The position numbers were made by a program, and so were the translations under genes. Below, piece by piece: positions 1-7,453 of a stretch of DNA of 17,503 nt. Each line of letters begins with the position of its first letter. The first letter of the stretch is position 1. Location: the NCBI GenBank assembly GCA_938041705.1, contig CALISP010000061.1, positions 1 to 17,503 of the forward strand, in the 5' to 3' direction. Source of the DNA: an uncultured Cocleimonas sp. GTDB taxonomy: Bacteria; Pseudomonadota; Gammaproteobacteria; Thiotrichales; Thiotrichaceae. The notes under the pieces are model-generated. The model was not told the origin of the DNA. It did no database searches and saw only the letters and a program-made list of their open reading frames with translations.

Positions 1-542
1 GAGCCATGCTAGTTTCGTTTTCATCATACCAACTATGGCTCCATTGGAAACGTCCTGCTTGGCATTTAGCGCAATGCTTTACAGATTACGAGCCAGGGAT
101 TCATTACAGCCAAATACAAATGCAATCTGGTACAACGGGAATTAATACCATGCGTATTTATAATCCTGTTAAACAGTCGCAAGACCAAGACCCAAAAGGT
201 ATTTTCATCAAACGTTGGATACCTGAGTTATCTAAATATTTTGATAACTTTATCCACGAGCCATGGACAATGCCCTTAAACATGCAACAAGACAAAGACT
301 GTGTGATTGGTAAAGATTATGCCGCGCCTATAGTAGATCATGTAGTGACTTTACGTGAAGCTCGTGCGCGATTTACTGATTTTAAAAAACTACATCCTGA
401 TTTTTGGGAACATGCAAAAGCGTTAAATCAAAAGCATGGAAGTCGACGTAAACGAAAGACTAATCTAAATAAGAAGAAAGTATCAACGAAAGAAAAGATT
501 AAAAACACCAAACTCAACACGAATCAACTCTCATTATTTTAA
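1..542 (+). CDS. Cryptochrome/deoxyribodipyrimidine photolyase family protein, C-terminal part (5' end outside window)
   Basis: This is the C-terminal part of a flavin-binding photolyase/cryptochrome; the reading frame is open at the left edge, with codons in phase from base 3. The visible part matches the FAD-binding domain: YEPGIHYSQIQMQSGT, then TGINTMRIYNPVKQSQDQD, then a KRWIPEL helix and HEPW, the order seen in class I photolyases. Such proteins use light and FAD to split pyrimidine dimers, or act as blue-light receptors. By recalled alignment to E. coli PhrB, the Trp next to FAD (W382, in GGWQW) is Ile here. After the conserved domain comes a tail of about 36 residues with 13 Lys/Arg, ending in QLSLF at the very C terminus, the consensus beta-clamp binding pentapeptide. 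The DUF2256 gene follows after 18 bp. The family is certain; the lesion type, or whether it is a repair enzyme at all, cannot be told from this fragment. Confidence 0.93.
   Translation, partial: AMLVSFSSYQLWLHWKRPAWHLAQCFTDYEPGIHYSQIQMQSGTTGINTMRIYNPVKQSQDQDPKGIFIKRWIPELSKYFDNFIHEPWTMPLNMQQDKDCVIGKDYAAPIVDHVVTLREARARFTDFKKLHPDFWEHAKALNQKHGSRRKRKTNLNKKKVSTKEKIKNTKLNTNQLSLF
525..539 (+). other. Predicted beta sliding clamp binding motif (QLSLF) encoded at the C terminus of the photolyase-like gene
   Basis: The last five codons before the stop encode Q-L-S-L-F, an exact match to the bacterial clamp-binding consensus QL(S/D)LF. The motif follows a flexible Lys/Asn/Thr-rich linker. E. coli DNA polymerase II likewise ends with such a pentapeptide. 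Function here is inferred from the motif and its terminal position. Confidence 0.6.
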
Positions 543-560
543 GTATAAGCAACGAAAACT

Positions 561-728
561 ATGGCACATAAGAAATCATTTCTAGATAGTAAAGTTTGTA
601 TGGTCTGTGAAAAGCCATTTGCTTGGCGTAAAAAATGGCAAGACTGTTGGGACGATGTAAAATATTGTTCTGAACGATGTCGCCGAAACAAACACACAAT
701 AAAAAAAGGGTGTAATGACGATGCGTAG
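561..728 (+). CDS. DUF2256 domain small protein (putative zinc-binding)
   Basis: A 55-residue protein starting MAHKKSF. It carries C-x2-C at residues 13-16 and C-x3-C at 36-40 (YCSERC), with an invariant-looking core between them: KPFAWRKKW (18-26), then W30 and VKY. This is the pattern of DUF2256, a family of unknown function that often lies beside photolyase/cryptochrome genes. The four cysteines are spaced like a small zinc ribbon or treble clef, and the protein is basic, so nucleic acid binding is a reasonable guess but unproven. It starts 18 bp after the photolyase-like gene. Its last 14 bases overlap the start of the Fe-S photolyase gene in another frame, which suggests translational coupling. 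No strong ribosome binding site is visible upstream. Confidence 0.9.
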   Translation: MAHKKSFLDSKVCMVCEKPFAWRKKWQDCWDDVKYCSERCRRNKHTIKKGCNDDA

Positions 729-2256
729 GCTCTATATAATTCTGGGTGATCAACTGGATCGTGACTCAGTTATTTTTCAAGATATTGACCTTGATAATGA
801 CTGTATCTGGATGGCAGAAGTAAAAGAAGAATCAACACATGTTTGGTCACATAAACAACGTATCGCTTTATTTTTATCTGCCATGCGTCACTTTGCAAAA
901 GAGCTCATTGATAAAGGTTTTCCGGTTCAATATCATGCATTAAACGAGCATAACTTTTCCAGTCTTTCAGAAGCATTATCCAACACCTTGGAAAAAGAGC
1001 ATCCAGAAGAAGTTTGGTTTGTACGACCTGGCGATTACCGTGTCTTCGAATCATTAGTCAAAACCTGTAAAAAACATGGTGTACCTTTTAAACAATTAAA
1101 TGATCAACACTTTCTCTCTACTCCGAAAGATTTCAAAAATTGGGCTGAAGGTAAAAAACAATTACGTTTGGAATATTGGTATAGAGAGTTACGTAAAAAA
1201 TATCAGATACTAATGGAGGATGAGAAGACTCCTCTCGGTGGAAAATGGAACTACGATCAATCTAACCGCAAAGCTTTTAAGAAAGAAGGACCAACAGATA
1301 TTCCTGAAACCATCTCATGGGAAGCAGATGATATTACTCAAGATGTGATTAATTTAGTCAATGAAACATATCCTAAACATCCTGGGGAATTAGAAATACT
1401 CCATTGGCCGGTAACACCAGAACAATCAGAGCAAGCATTAGATCGATTTTTTGACAGCTGTATTGAGAACTTTGGTGATTATCAAGATGCCATGTGGATA
1501 GATGAACCCTTTTTAAACCATTCTCTAATTTCATCAGCACTGAATTTAAAGCTACTACACCCATTGCAAGTGATCCAGAAGGCAGAGTATTACCACCGGG
1601 AGAAAAATGCCCCCCTCGAAGCTGTGGAAGGCTTTATCCGTCAAATATTAGGATGGCGAGAATATGTTCGTGGTTTATATTGGTTACATATGCCAGATTG
1701 GTTAGAGATGAATGCACTCAATGCCAAGCAAGACCTGCCAACGTTCTTTTGGACAGGTAAAACAGACATGACTTGTCTTAATCAAACGATTGAACAAACG
1801 CTTAAATACGGTTACGCACATCACATACAACGCTTGATGGTGACAGGTTTATTTTCATTGCTGTATGGCGTGGAACCAAAACAGATTCACGAATGGTATT
1901 TAGCAGTCTACGTTGATGCTGTTGAATGGGTAGAATTACCAAACACATTAGGAATGAGTCAATATGCTGATAACGGCATTATGGCTTCTAAGCCTTATAT
2001 TGCTAGTGGCAATTACATTAATAAGATGAGTAATTATTGTAAAAACTGTCGATTCAAACCGAGTGAATCCATTGGTGAAGATGCATGCCCTTTTACAACT
2101 TTGTTCTGGGATTTTCTAATAACGCATGAAAATAACTTTCAAAAAAATCCGCGCATGGGTTTTATGTTGAAAAACTTACAACGTAAAGACGAAAACGAAA
2201 TAAAAACAATTCAATTGGAAGCTAGAGAGTTAAGAGTTGCACTATCAAGTAATTAA
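715..2256 (+). CDS. Fe-S bacterial cryptochrome/photolyase, (6-4) photolyase type
   Basis: A 513-residue member of the deoxyribodipyrimidine photolyase-related (FeS-BCP) family, which repairs (6-4) photoproducts with light, FAD and a [4Fe-4S] cluster. The N-terminal antenna domain begins LYIILGDQLD. The four cluster cysteines are C354, C442, C445 and C458. Compared with my recollection of Agrobacterium PhrB (350, 438, 441, 454), each is shifted by exactly four. The same shift puts H370 (in HHIQRLMV) on the active-site histidine, and W346, W394 and Y395 on the electron-transfer residues. All key residues are therefore present and the enzyme should be active. The start overlaps the DUF2256 gene. 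AAGGG at 706-710 lies 4 bases from this ATG and 10 from an in-frame ATG at 721, so either could be used. A REP-like half element follows the stop at once. Confidence 0.95.
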   Translation: MTMRRLYIILGDQLDRDSVIFQDIDLDNDCIWMAEVKEESTHVWSHKQRIALFLSAMRHFAKELIDKGFPVQYHALNEHNFSSLSEALSNTLEKEHPEEVWFVRPGDYRVFESLVKTCKKHGVPFKQLNDQHFLSTPKDFKNWAEGKKQLRLEYWYRELRKKYQILMEDEKTPLGGKWNYDQSNRKAFKKEGPTDIPETISWEADDITQDVINLVNETYPKHPGELEILHWPVTPEQSEQALDRFFDSCIENFGDYQDAMWIDEPFLNHSLISSALNLKLLHPLQVIQKAEYYHREKNAPLEAVEGFIRQILGWREYVRGLYWLHMPDWLEMNALNAKQDLPTFFWTGKTDMTCLNQTIEQTLKYGYAHHIQRLMVTGLFSLLYGVEPKQIHEWYLAVYVDAVEWVELPNTLGMSQYADNGIMASKPYIASGNYINKMSNYCKNCRFKPSESIGEDACPFTTLFWDFLITHENNFQKNPRMGFMLKNLQRKDENEIKTIQLEARELRVALSSN

Positions 2257-2259
2257 AAT

Positions 2260-2279
2260 GACACCCCCCTACTTTTAGC
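2260..2279 (-). repeat. REP-like half element, copy 1
   Basis: GACACCCCCCTACTTTT (2260-2276) is identical over 17 bases to copy 2 at 8239-8255. Read on the minus strand it has a GTAG head followed by GGGGGTGTC. The second arm needed for a hairpin (GACGCCCC) is absent, so this looks like a decayed half. It begins four bases after the Fe-S photolyase stop codon. Confidence 0.6.
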
Positions 2280-2354
2280 CTATTTGTTTAATAGTTATAA
2301 CTTTGTTCGTTGTTTCTATTTGCATAGATATTTTCTTTAGGTAATTAATCTAAT

Positions 2355-2386
2355 CCCTCTTTATCTCATATCGAGCCTAAAGAGGG
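2355..2386. terminator. Intergenic hairpin between convergent photolyase and asmA genes
   Basis: A perfect 9-bp stem, CCCTCTTTA (2355-2363) with TAAAGAGGG (2378-2386), closes a 14-base loop between the ends of two convergent genes. Neither strand has a clear T-run right after the stem, so a role as a two-way terminator is inferred from position only. CTTTAGG at 2335-2341 could pair instead with CCTAAAG at 2376-2382. Confidence 0.4.
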
Positions 2387-2424
2387 AAAAGTTCTGAGCT
2401 GTCATAAAAACTTACTATTTATAA

Positions 2425-5400
2425 TTAGAACAAACCTTTTAACTTATTCTTGAGTTTGTCCTTTACTTGATCTTCGACACTAGCTGGTGGCTCTGTAGGA
2501 GCATTTGGATCTTGTTGTTCAGGGTCTTGTTTTTTCTTGCCACCTAACTGATTAATTATTGCATTACCTAACTTATCACCCGTTTTACTTTTGAGTTTTT
2601 TTATAGCATCAGCTTTAGCATCTTGTGCTTTTTGTTTGAGTCTTTGTTCCTGTACTGCTTTTTCTTTTTCAAATTTTAATTTTAGAGCTGCTTTCTCTTG
2701 TACTAATTTTTCTTTAGCTTGCGATTTAAGCTTTTCAATATCTTGTGAGGCAAGTGTTTTTATTAGATCTTTTAAATCTAAGCTAAATTTTGGATTTGTA
2801 AACGTACCGGTAATTCTTAGTGGAGCAAATAGTGGTCGTTTAGCATCTTGTTTATTTGGCCCTATACGAAGAAGCATATTTAGTTTTTCAGTTGCAATAT
2901 TTGCTGATCCAGAACCCTTAATATTGAAATAGGGTGATTCCATACTCAGATTGTCAGTAACAAATTCTCCATTAGTGGTTTTGAAATCTCCAGTTAAACC
3001 TGTAAATTTAACAACTGATTGACCATCTTTAATCTCTTTCTTTTCAAAAGCTTTTACGGCAAGTGACACTTTCTCAGCAAGGTTCGAATCTCTTATCGTG
3101 CCATCATTAAGTGACATGCTACTTGTGCCATTTAGATTTTTTAATAAAGCTCCAATAGTATTTCCACTTGAACTTAAATCAGTTACGAGTTTAGTTCCTC
3201 CAGATACATAACGATCTTGGAACAAATCAAACAATAATCCTTCAGAACGTATTCCTGCCAACTCATGACGCATCTTCATCGTTGGAGTTGCTTGTTTTGC
3301 ATCAATAGTAATTCGACCTTTGTAATTACCTGAATACAACTGTGCATTTGCAGGATCGATAATTATTAAGCCATTTTTTGCATTTATCTTTGCTCTAACT
3401 TTACTCATCTTAATGTTGTTAACGAGCATATTGCCTATATTAAAATCACCATCAATATTAAGCGTTCGTAATGTTTCTAATGGTAATAATTCATTATTAG
3501 AAGTTGGAGTTGTCGTAGTTGACTGTTTACCTTTATTTTCAGGTGCTAAGTAATCATCTAAATTAATAGTATTAATAGTTAGTTTTGTTTTAATCGCTGG
3601 CCTTGTGAAATTTACAATAGAAAGATTACCTGATAATAGACTCTTATCCAATTTTGCCTTCAAGCCCCGTAAATCGATACTATCGAGATCTGCTTTTAAA
3701 CCAAACTGCGCTTGTATCTGTGTTAGTGCAGAAGGATTTTTAGTAAGCGGAGCTTCAATACCAAAGGTTTTCATCACCGTTTTCAAGTTAAAGGTATTAG
3801 TCTGAAACTGACCTGATATTGCTGGCTTAACAGCCAACGGTTGAATTTGGACCTTATTGCCTTTTATTTCTAAACCAGCCAAATTCACTAATAAATTAGA
3901 TAAGTTTATCGCACCTTGATTACTAGCCCAATTAAGGTCGAGATTGCCACTGCCTGATTGACTTAGTTTGCCACCAGGAATTAGACCACCTTCAATTTGA
4001 CTATTAACAGTAATTTTTGGAGACATAACTTTTGAGCGGGCAAGATCTAATTGTAAATCACCACTCAAACTAGTATTTGCCTTTCCCCCTTTAAACATTT
4101 CTCCATTAGCATTAGCCACTAATTTCATCGCATTTAATGATAATAGTTGATTGCCTAGGTTGAATTGAGTATTACCATTTAACTGAAGATCGGCTGCACC
4201 TCCTTTAACATACCCACCCGTTAATTTAGAGTTTAATGCTAAGTTAGGAATAGTCAGTAATTGATTTGCTAAATTAAGATTAACATTTCCATTCAGTGTT
4301 GCATTGGCATTACCCCCTTGCAAAATATCACCACTAGCGTCACTAATTAACTTCATACCTTTAATTGAAAGAAATTGTTTAGCCAAATCAAATTCAGTAT
4401 TTCCATTAATTTTAGCAGTAGCAGAACCTCCTTTTACAAAGCCATCAGCCATTTTTGCATCTATCACTAAATTAGGGATGCTCAACAGTTGAGTCTTTAA
4501 GTTAAACGTACTATCACCGCTAATTAAGGCTTGCATAGAGCCTCCTGCTAGAGGCTTACCATTGACAGTACCATCAATTTTCATTGCCGAAATGTTTAAC
4601 AATTGCTGATTAATATCAAAATCTATATTTCCTGACAGATCAGTTTTTACTCTACCCTGAGCAATTAAATCACCCGTTAATATAGATTGTAGGCTTAAAG
4701 CAGAGACACTAATTTTCTGAGAGCTGCCTTTAACATTACCACTGAGGTTAGCCTCTAAGACTCCGTTTGGAATTTGGGCGCCTATTATTTTTGTTTCAAG
4801 ATTGAGCTCACTTAAGCTGAAATCTTTATTGTTGCTACTTAAGCTTACAATGGTTTTTCCATTTGCTGTAATTGTCATAGAAGGATTCTTTTGCGTAACC
4901 ACCACATCTAAATCAATAGGCAGTGGCTTCCTCGGACTAAATTTACCTGTCTTCAAATTTAAGGGTGATAAGCTTATTTCTTGTTTAGCCTGATCATCAC
5001 GCCAAACGATATTGGCATTTTCAAGGCTAATACCAGCAATCGAAAGATTTTGTAACATCTCTTCTACTATTTTAGATGGAGCTTTCTCTTCTTCAACGGG
5101 GCTTACTGCGTTTGAATTATCTTTGTTTTTAACTAAATCGTCCCAGTTACTTGTACCGTCAGCCTTACGATGTAAGTTTAAATCTAAACCATTTAATTGA
5201 ATGGCATCTGCCTCAATTTTCTTTTTCAGCAAAGGAATAAGTTTTAGTGAAACCATCCCAGAATCAATAGTTGCGAATTGTTTTGCTATAAAACCATCTG
5301 CATTAGATAGAGATGTTTTACCCATTTCTAAAGCTAAATCAGGATATAAAGCTAATTTTAGCTCACCTTCAATTTTAAGATCACGACCAGTCTGCTTTTT

Positions 5401-5520
5401 AACCAGATTAGTAACTTCTTGTTTATAATTATTAGCATCAAAGGTCGCCACAAATAGGACTAATGCACCGAATACAATTGATATTAGAACAACAAAGGAT
5501 AAAATAAGTTTTTTAAGCAT
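2425..5520 (-). CDS. asmA: AsmA family envelope protein with expanded internal repeats
   Basis: A 1031-residue protein with an N-terminal membrane anchor (about residues 5-26), then the AsmA-type N domain (YKQEVTNLVKKQTGRDLKI, and LALEMGKTSLSNADGF). AsmA-like proteins are periplasmic, inner-membrane-anchored beta-groove proteins thought to help move phospholipid to the outer membrane. Residues about 295-522 hold six tandem units of 38 residues, each with a core like LNGNTQFNLGNQLLSL and ending in KGG. The C-terminal AsmA-like region (about 690-930) contains LNIDGDFNIGNMLVNN and TSSMSLNDGTIRDSNL. The last 100 residues are a Lys/Ala/Gln-rich, probably helical tail. E. coli AsmA is about 617 residues, so this protein is much longer, largely because of the repeats and tail. 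It stands alone; a GGA lies 8 bases before the ATG. Confidence 0.88.
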   Translation of the reverse strand: MLKKLILSFVVLISIVFGALVLFVATFDANNYKQEVTNLVKKQTGRDLKIEGELKLALYPDLALEMGKTSLSNADGFIAKQFATIDSGMVSLKLIPLLKKKIEADAIQLNGLDLNLHRKADGTSNWDDLVKNKDNSNAVSPVEEEKAPSKIVEEMLQNLSIAGISLENANIVWRDDQAKQEISLSPLNLKTGKFSPRKPLPIDLDVVVTQKNPSMTITANGKTIVSLSSNNKDFSLSELNLETKIIGAQIPNGVLEANLSGNVKGSSQKISVSALSLQSILTGDLIAQGRVKTDLSGNIDFDINQQLLNISAMKIDGTVNGKPLAGGSMQALISGDSTFNLKTQLLSIPNLVIDAKMADGFVKGGSATAKINGNTEFDLAKQFLSIKGMKLISDASGDILQGGNANATLNGNVNLNLANQLLTIPNLALNSKLTGGYVKGGAADLQLNGNTQFNLGNQLLSLNAMKLVANANGEMFKGGKANTSLSGDLQLDLARSKVMSPKITVNSQIEGGLIPGGKLSQSGSGNLDLNWASNQGAINLSNLLVNLAGLEIKGNKVQIQPLAVKPAISGQFQTNTFNLKTVMKTFGIEAPLTKNPSALTQIQAQFGLKADLDSIDLRGLKAKLDKSLLSGNLSIVNFTRPAIKTKLTINTINLDDYLAPENKGKQSTTTTPTSNNELLPLETLRTLNIDGDFNIGNMLVNNIKMSKVRAKINAKNGLIIIDPANAQLYSGNYKGRITIDAKQATPTMKMRHELAGIRSEGLLFDLFQDRYVSGGTKLVTDLSSSGNTIGALLKNLNGTSSMSLNDGTIRDSNLAEKVSLAVKAFEKKEIKDGQSVVKFTGLTGDFKTTNGEFVTDNLSMESPYFNIKGSGSANIATEKLNMLLRIGPNKQDAKRPLFAPLRITGTFTNPKFSLDLKDLIKTLASQDIEKLKSQAKEKLVQEKAALKLKFEKEKAVQEQRLKQKAQDAKADAIKKLKSKTGDKLGNAIINQLGGKKKQDPEQQDPNAPTEPPASVEDQVKDKLKNKLKGLF
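3955..4638 (-). repeat. Six-unit 38-residue (114-bp) coding repeat inside asmA
   Basis: Residues 295-522 of the AsmA protein. From the second unit the starts fall at residues 333, 371, 409, 447 and 485, exactly 38 apart. Each unit begins with a variant of LxGNxxFxL and ends with a Gly-Gly turn. Units 2 and 4 share an IPNL core and a GG(S/A)A ending, while units 1, 3 and 5 share a MK(I/L) core. The true repeat may therefore be a 76-residue pair. Identity is at protein level; the DNA has diverged. Confidence 0.8.
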
Positions 5521-5649
5521 TACAAGATTCCGAATTTAAGAGATTTGTTACGATATTGTTTAAAGTTTATAAAAAATTGTTATTAAAGGTAACTATTATC
5601 AGACTGGCACATATTCTATTAGTTCAAGCTTCAAACAGCATTTCTTATT

Positions 5650-5668
5650 AGTGAAAATTCACTTTTTT
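5650..5668 (+). terminator. Weak hairpin plus T-run upstream of the cysG operon
   Basis: AGTGAA (5650-5655) can pair with TTCACT (5658-5663), or form a 5-bp stem with an AAAT loop, followed by six T (5663-5668). The form is that of a weak intrinsic terminator on the plus strand. No plus-strand gene lies just upstream, so it would act on a leader or an unseen small transcript. The stem is short and AT-rich. Confidence 0.25.
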
Positions 5669-5776
5669 GTTCATTTATTTTAGACTGTAAATCTAATAAA
5701 CCTATTACCAATGACTAATAACTACCTAATAAAAATTGATATACTTATTACATAAGATTTTTATTCTGGATTAACC

Positions 5777-6013
5777 ATGCATTATTACGTTTTTAAAATT
5801 ACTGAACCTACTCCCATTGTAAAAAACTGTAAATTTCTCGATAAATTTGAAATATTTAAAGAAGCCAAAAGCTATGCGCGAGATTTACGTGCTGAATTGC
5901 CTTTAAATGGAACAGTAAAGATCAAGATGATTCATGCTGCTAATCAGTTGCAAGCAGAAGAATTACTACAAGAAAAACGTGAAAAAACCATCACTATGGA
6001 ATGGGAAAAATAA
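5777..6013 (+). CDS. Small conserved hypothetical protein upstream of cysG
   Basis: A 78-residue protein, soluble by appearance, with no signal peptide or membrane segment. It starts MHYYVFKITEPTPIVKNC, has a charged middle (FKEAKSYARDLRAEL) and ends in LLQEKREKTITMEWEK. I do not recognise a named domain. The wording feels familiar as an uncharacterised gammaproteobacterial protein, but that is memory, not evidence. A GGA at 5768-5770 lies 6 bases before the ATG. The stop is only 6 bases before the cysG start, so the two are almost certainly co-transcribed and probably translationally coupled. A link to siroheme synthesis is suggested only by this position. Confidence 0.8.
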   Translation: MHYYVFKITEPTPIVKNCKFLDKFEIFKEAKSYARDLRAELPLNGTVKIKMIHAANQLQAEELLQEKREKTITMEWEK

Positions 6014-6019
6014 ATAAGC

Positions 6020-7441
6020 ATGAAGTATTTCCCTCTTTTTGTAGATATTAACAAGCGCAATTGTTTAGTTATTGGTGGTGGTTCTGTTGCAAGCCGAAAA
6101 ATAAGAAGTTTATTAAAGTCAGGAGCATTAGTTACTTTAATCTCACCAGTTATTAGTGACGAGCTAAAACAATTAGCTGAAGCTAAGAAAATAAATACCA
6201 TGCTAAGAAATTATGAAGATACAGATCTCGTGAGAGCTTTCTTAGTTATTGCTGCAACCAATAACAGTGATGTAAATATAAAAATAGCCAAGCAAGCCAA
6301 CGACGCAAATATTTTAGTCAACGTTGCTGATAACCCAGATTTAGGTAGTTTTATCTTTCCTTCTGTTGTAGATCGCTCACCAGTTACAGTTGCGATATCT
6401 ACAGGTGGAGCATCACCAGTATTTGCAAGACAATTGCGTATGCGATTAGATACTATGATTCCAAAAGGATCGGGGGCTTTAGCTTCGATTACGGAAGAAT
6501 ACCGAGAAAAAGTAAAACAAACCTTTACTCAAAACGAACAACGTAAAGAATTCTGGGAAACCGCACTGAATGGAGTTTTTGCAGAATATGTATATGCAGG
6601 TAACGAAACACAAGCCCGTAAGTGGTTAGATGAGCAACTCGCTAAAGGCGAATCAAGTGCAATAGGAGAAGTCTATCTTGTGGGAGCTGGCCCAGGTGAT
6701 CCAGACTTACTAACGTTTAAAGCTGCTAGATTGATGCAGCAAGCCGATGTCATGGTATATGACCGCTTAGTATCAAAAGCTATTCTAGATATGGCGAATA
6801 AAGATGCCGAACGCTTATACGTTGGTAAAGAAAAATCAAATCACGCAGTGTCTCAAAACAATATCAATCAAATACTAGTAGATCTAGCAAAACAAGGTAA
6901 ACGAGTATTACGTTTAAAAGGAGGAGACCCTTTTATCTTTGGCCGTGGTGGTGAAGAGATTGAAAAGCTCACAGAAAATAATATTCCGTTCCAAGTTGTC
7001 CCAGCTGTTACAGCTGCTTCAGGCTGCTCTGCTTATGCTGGTATTCCTTTGACTCATAGAGACTATGCACAGTCAGTAACATTTGCTACAGGTCATTTGC
7101 GTGACGGTACGGTCAATTTAAACTGGCAACAACTAACTCAAAAAAATCATACTGTTGTGTTCTATATGGGATTAAGCGGTATCGGGGTCATTAGTGAAAA
7201 ACTCCAAGAGCATGGCATGAGTGCTGATATGCCTGCTGCATTAGTTGAACAAGGCACAACTAGTAATCAACGTGTGCATATAGGAACAGTAGCCACATTA
7301 CCTCAATTGGTTAAGGATTCAGGTGTTCGTGCACCAACATTGACTATAATCGGCGAAGTTGTGAATCTACATGATAAATTAAGTTGGTACGAACCTGATC
7401 GACATGTACAACAATCCGAGTTTAGTAAAAATGATCAGTAG
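6020..7441 (+). CDS. cysG: Siroheme synthase (fused dehydrogenase/ferrochelatase and uroporphyrinogen-III methyltransferase)
   Basis: A 473-residue trifunctional enzyme that turns uroporphyrinogen III into siroheme, the cofactor of sulfite and nitrite reductases. The N-terminal half is the NAD-dependent precorrin-2 dehydrogenase/ferrochelatase: VIGGGSVASRK is the dinucleotide loop and D104 (NVADN) sits at the E. coli catalytic Asp number. The C-terminal half is the SAM-dependent methyltransferase: VGAGPGDPDLLT (221-232), D248 in VYDRLVS, K270 in VGK, LKGGDPFIFGRGGEE (299-313), and Met383 in FYMGL. By recalled alignment, Ser128 of the E. coli and Salmonella enzymes, reported as phosphorylated, is Thr128 here (ISTGG). 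The gene is second in a four-gene plus-strand run and is followed 12 bp later by the S24-like gene. No other sulfur-assimilation gene is in the window. Confidence 0.97.
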   Translation: MKYFPLFVDINKRNCLVIGGGSVASRKIRSLLKSGALVTLISPVISDELKQLAEAKKINTMLRNYEDTDLVRAFLVIAATNNSDVNIKIAKQANDANILVNVADNPDLGSFIFPSVVDRSPVTVAISTGGASPVFARQLRMRLDTMIPKGSGALASITEEYREKVKQTFTQNEQRKEFWETALNGVFAEYVYAGNETQARKWLDEQLAKGESSAIGEVYLVGAGPGDPDLLTFKAARLMQQADVMVYDRLVSKAILDMANKDAERLYVGKEKSNHAVSQNNINQILVDLAKQGKRVLRLKGGDPFIFGRGGEEIEKLTENNIPFQVVPAVTAASGCSAYAGIPLTHRDYAQSVTFATGHLRDGTVNLNWQQLTQKNHTVVFYMGLSGIGVISEKLQEHGMSADMPAALVEQGTTSNQRVHIGTVATLPQLVKDSGVRAPTLTIIGEVVNLHDKLSWYEPDRHVQQSEFSKNDQ

Positions 7442-7453
7442 GAATCATTTATC

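Noticed and set aside
1..2256. Light-repair cassette as a recently acquired mobile island
   Set aside because: Base composition and codon use look like the rest of the window, and no integrase, transposase or attachment repeat is seen.
2591..2932. 113-codon plus-strand reading frame opposite asmA
   Set aside because: Its Ser/Phe/Cys-rich product is the mirror of the Lys/Glu/Ala-rich AsmA tail; several similar shadows occur along asmA.
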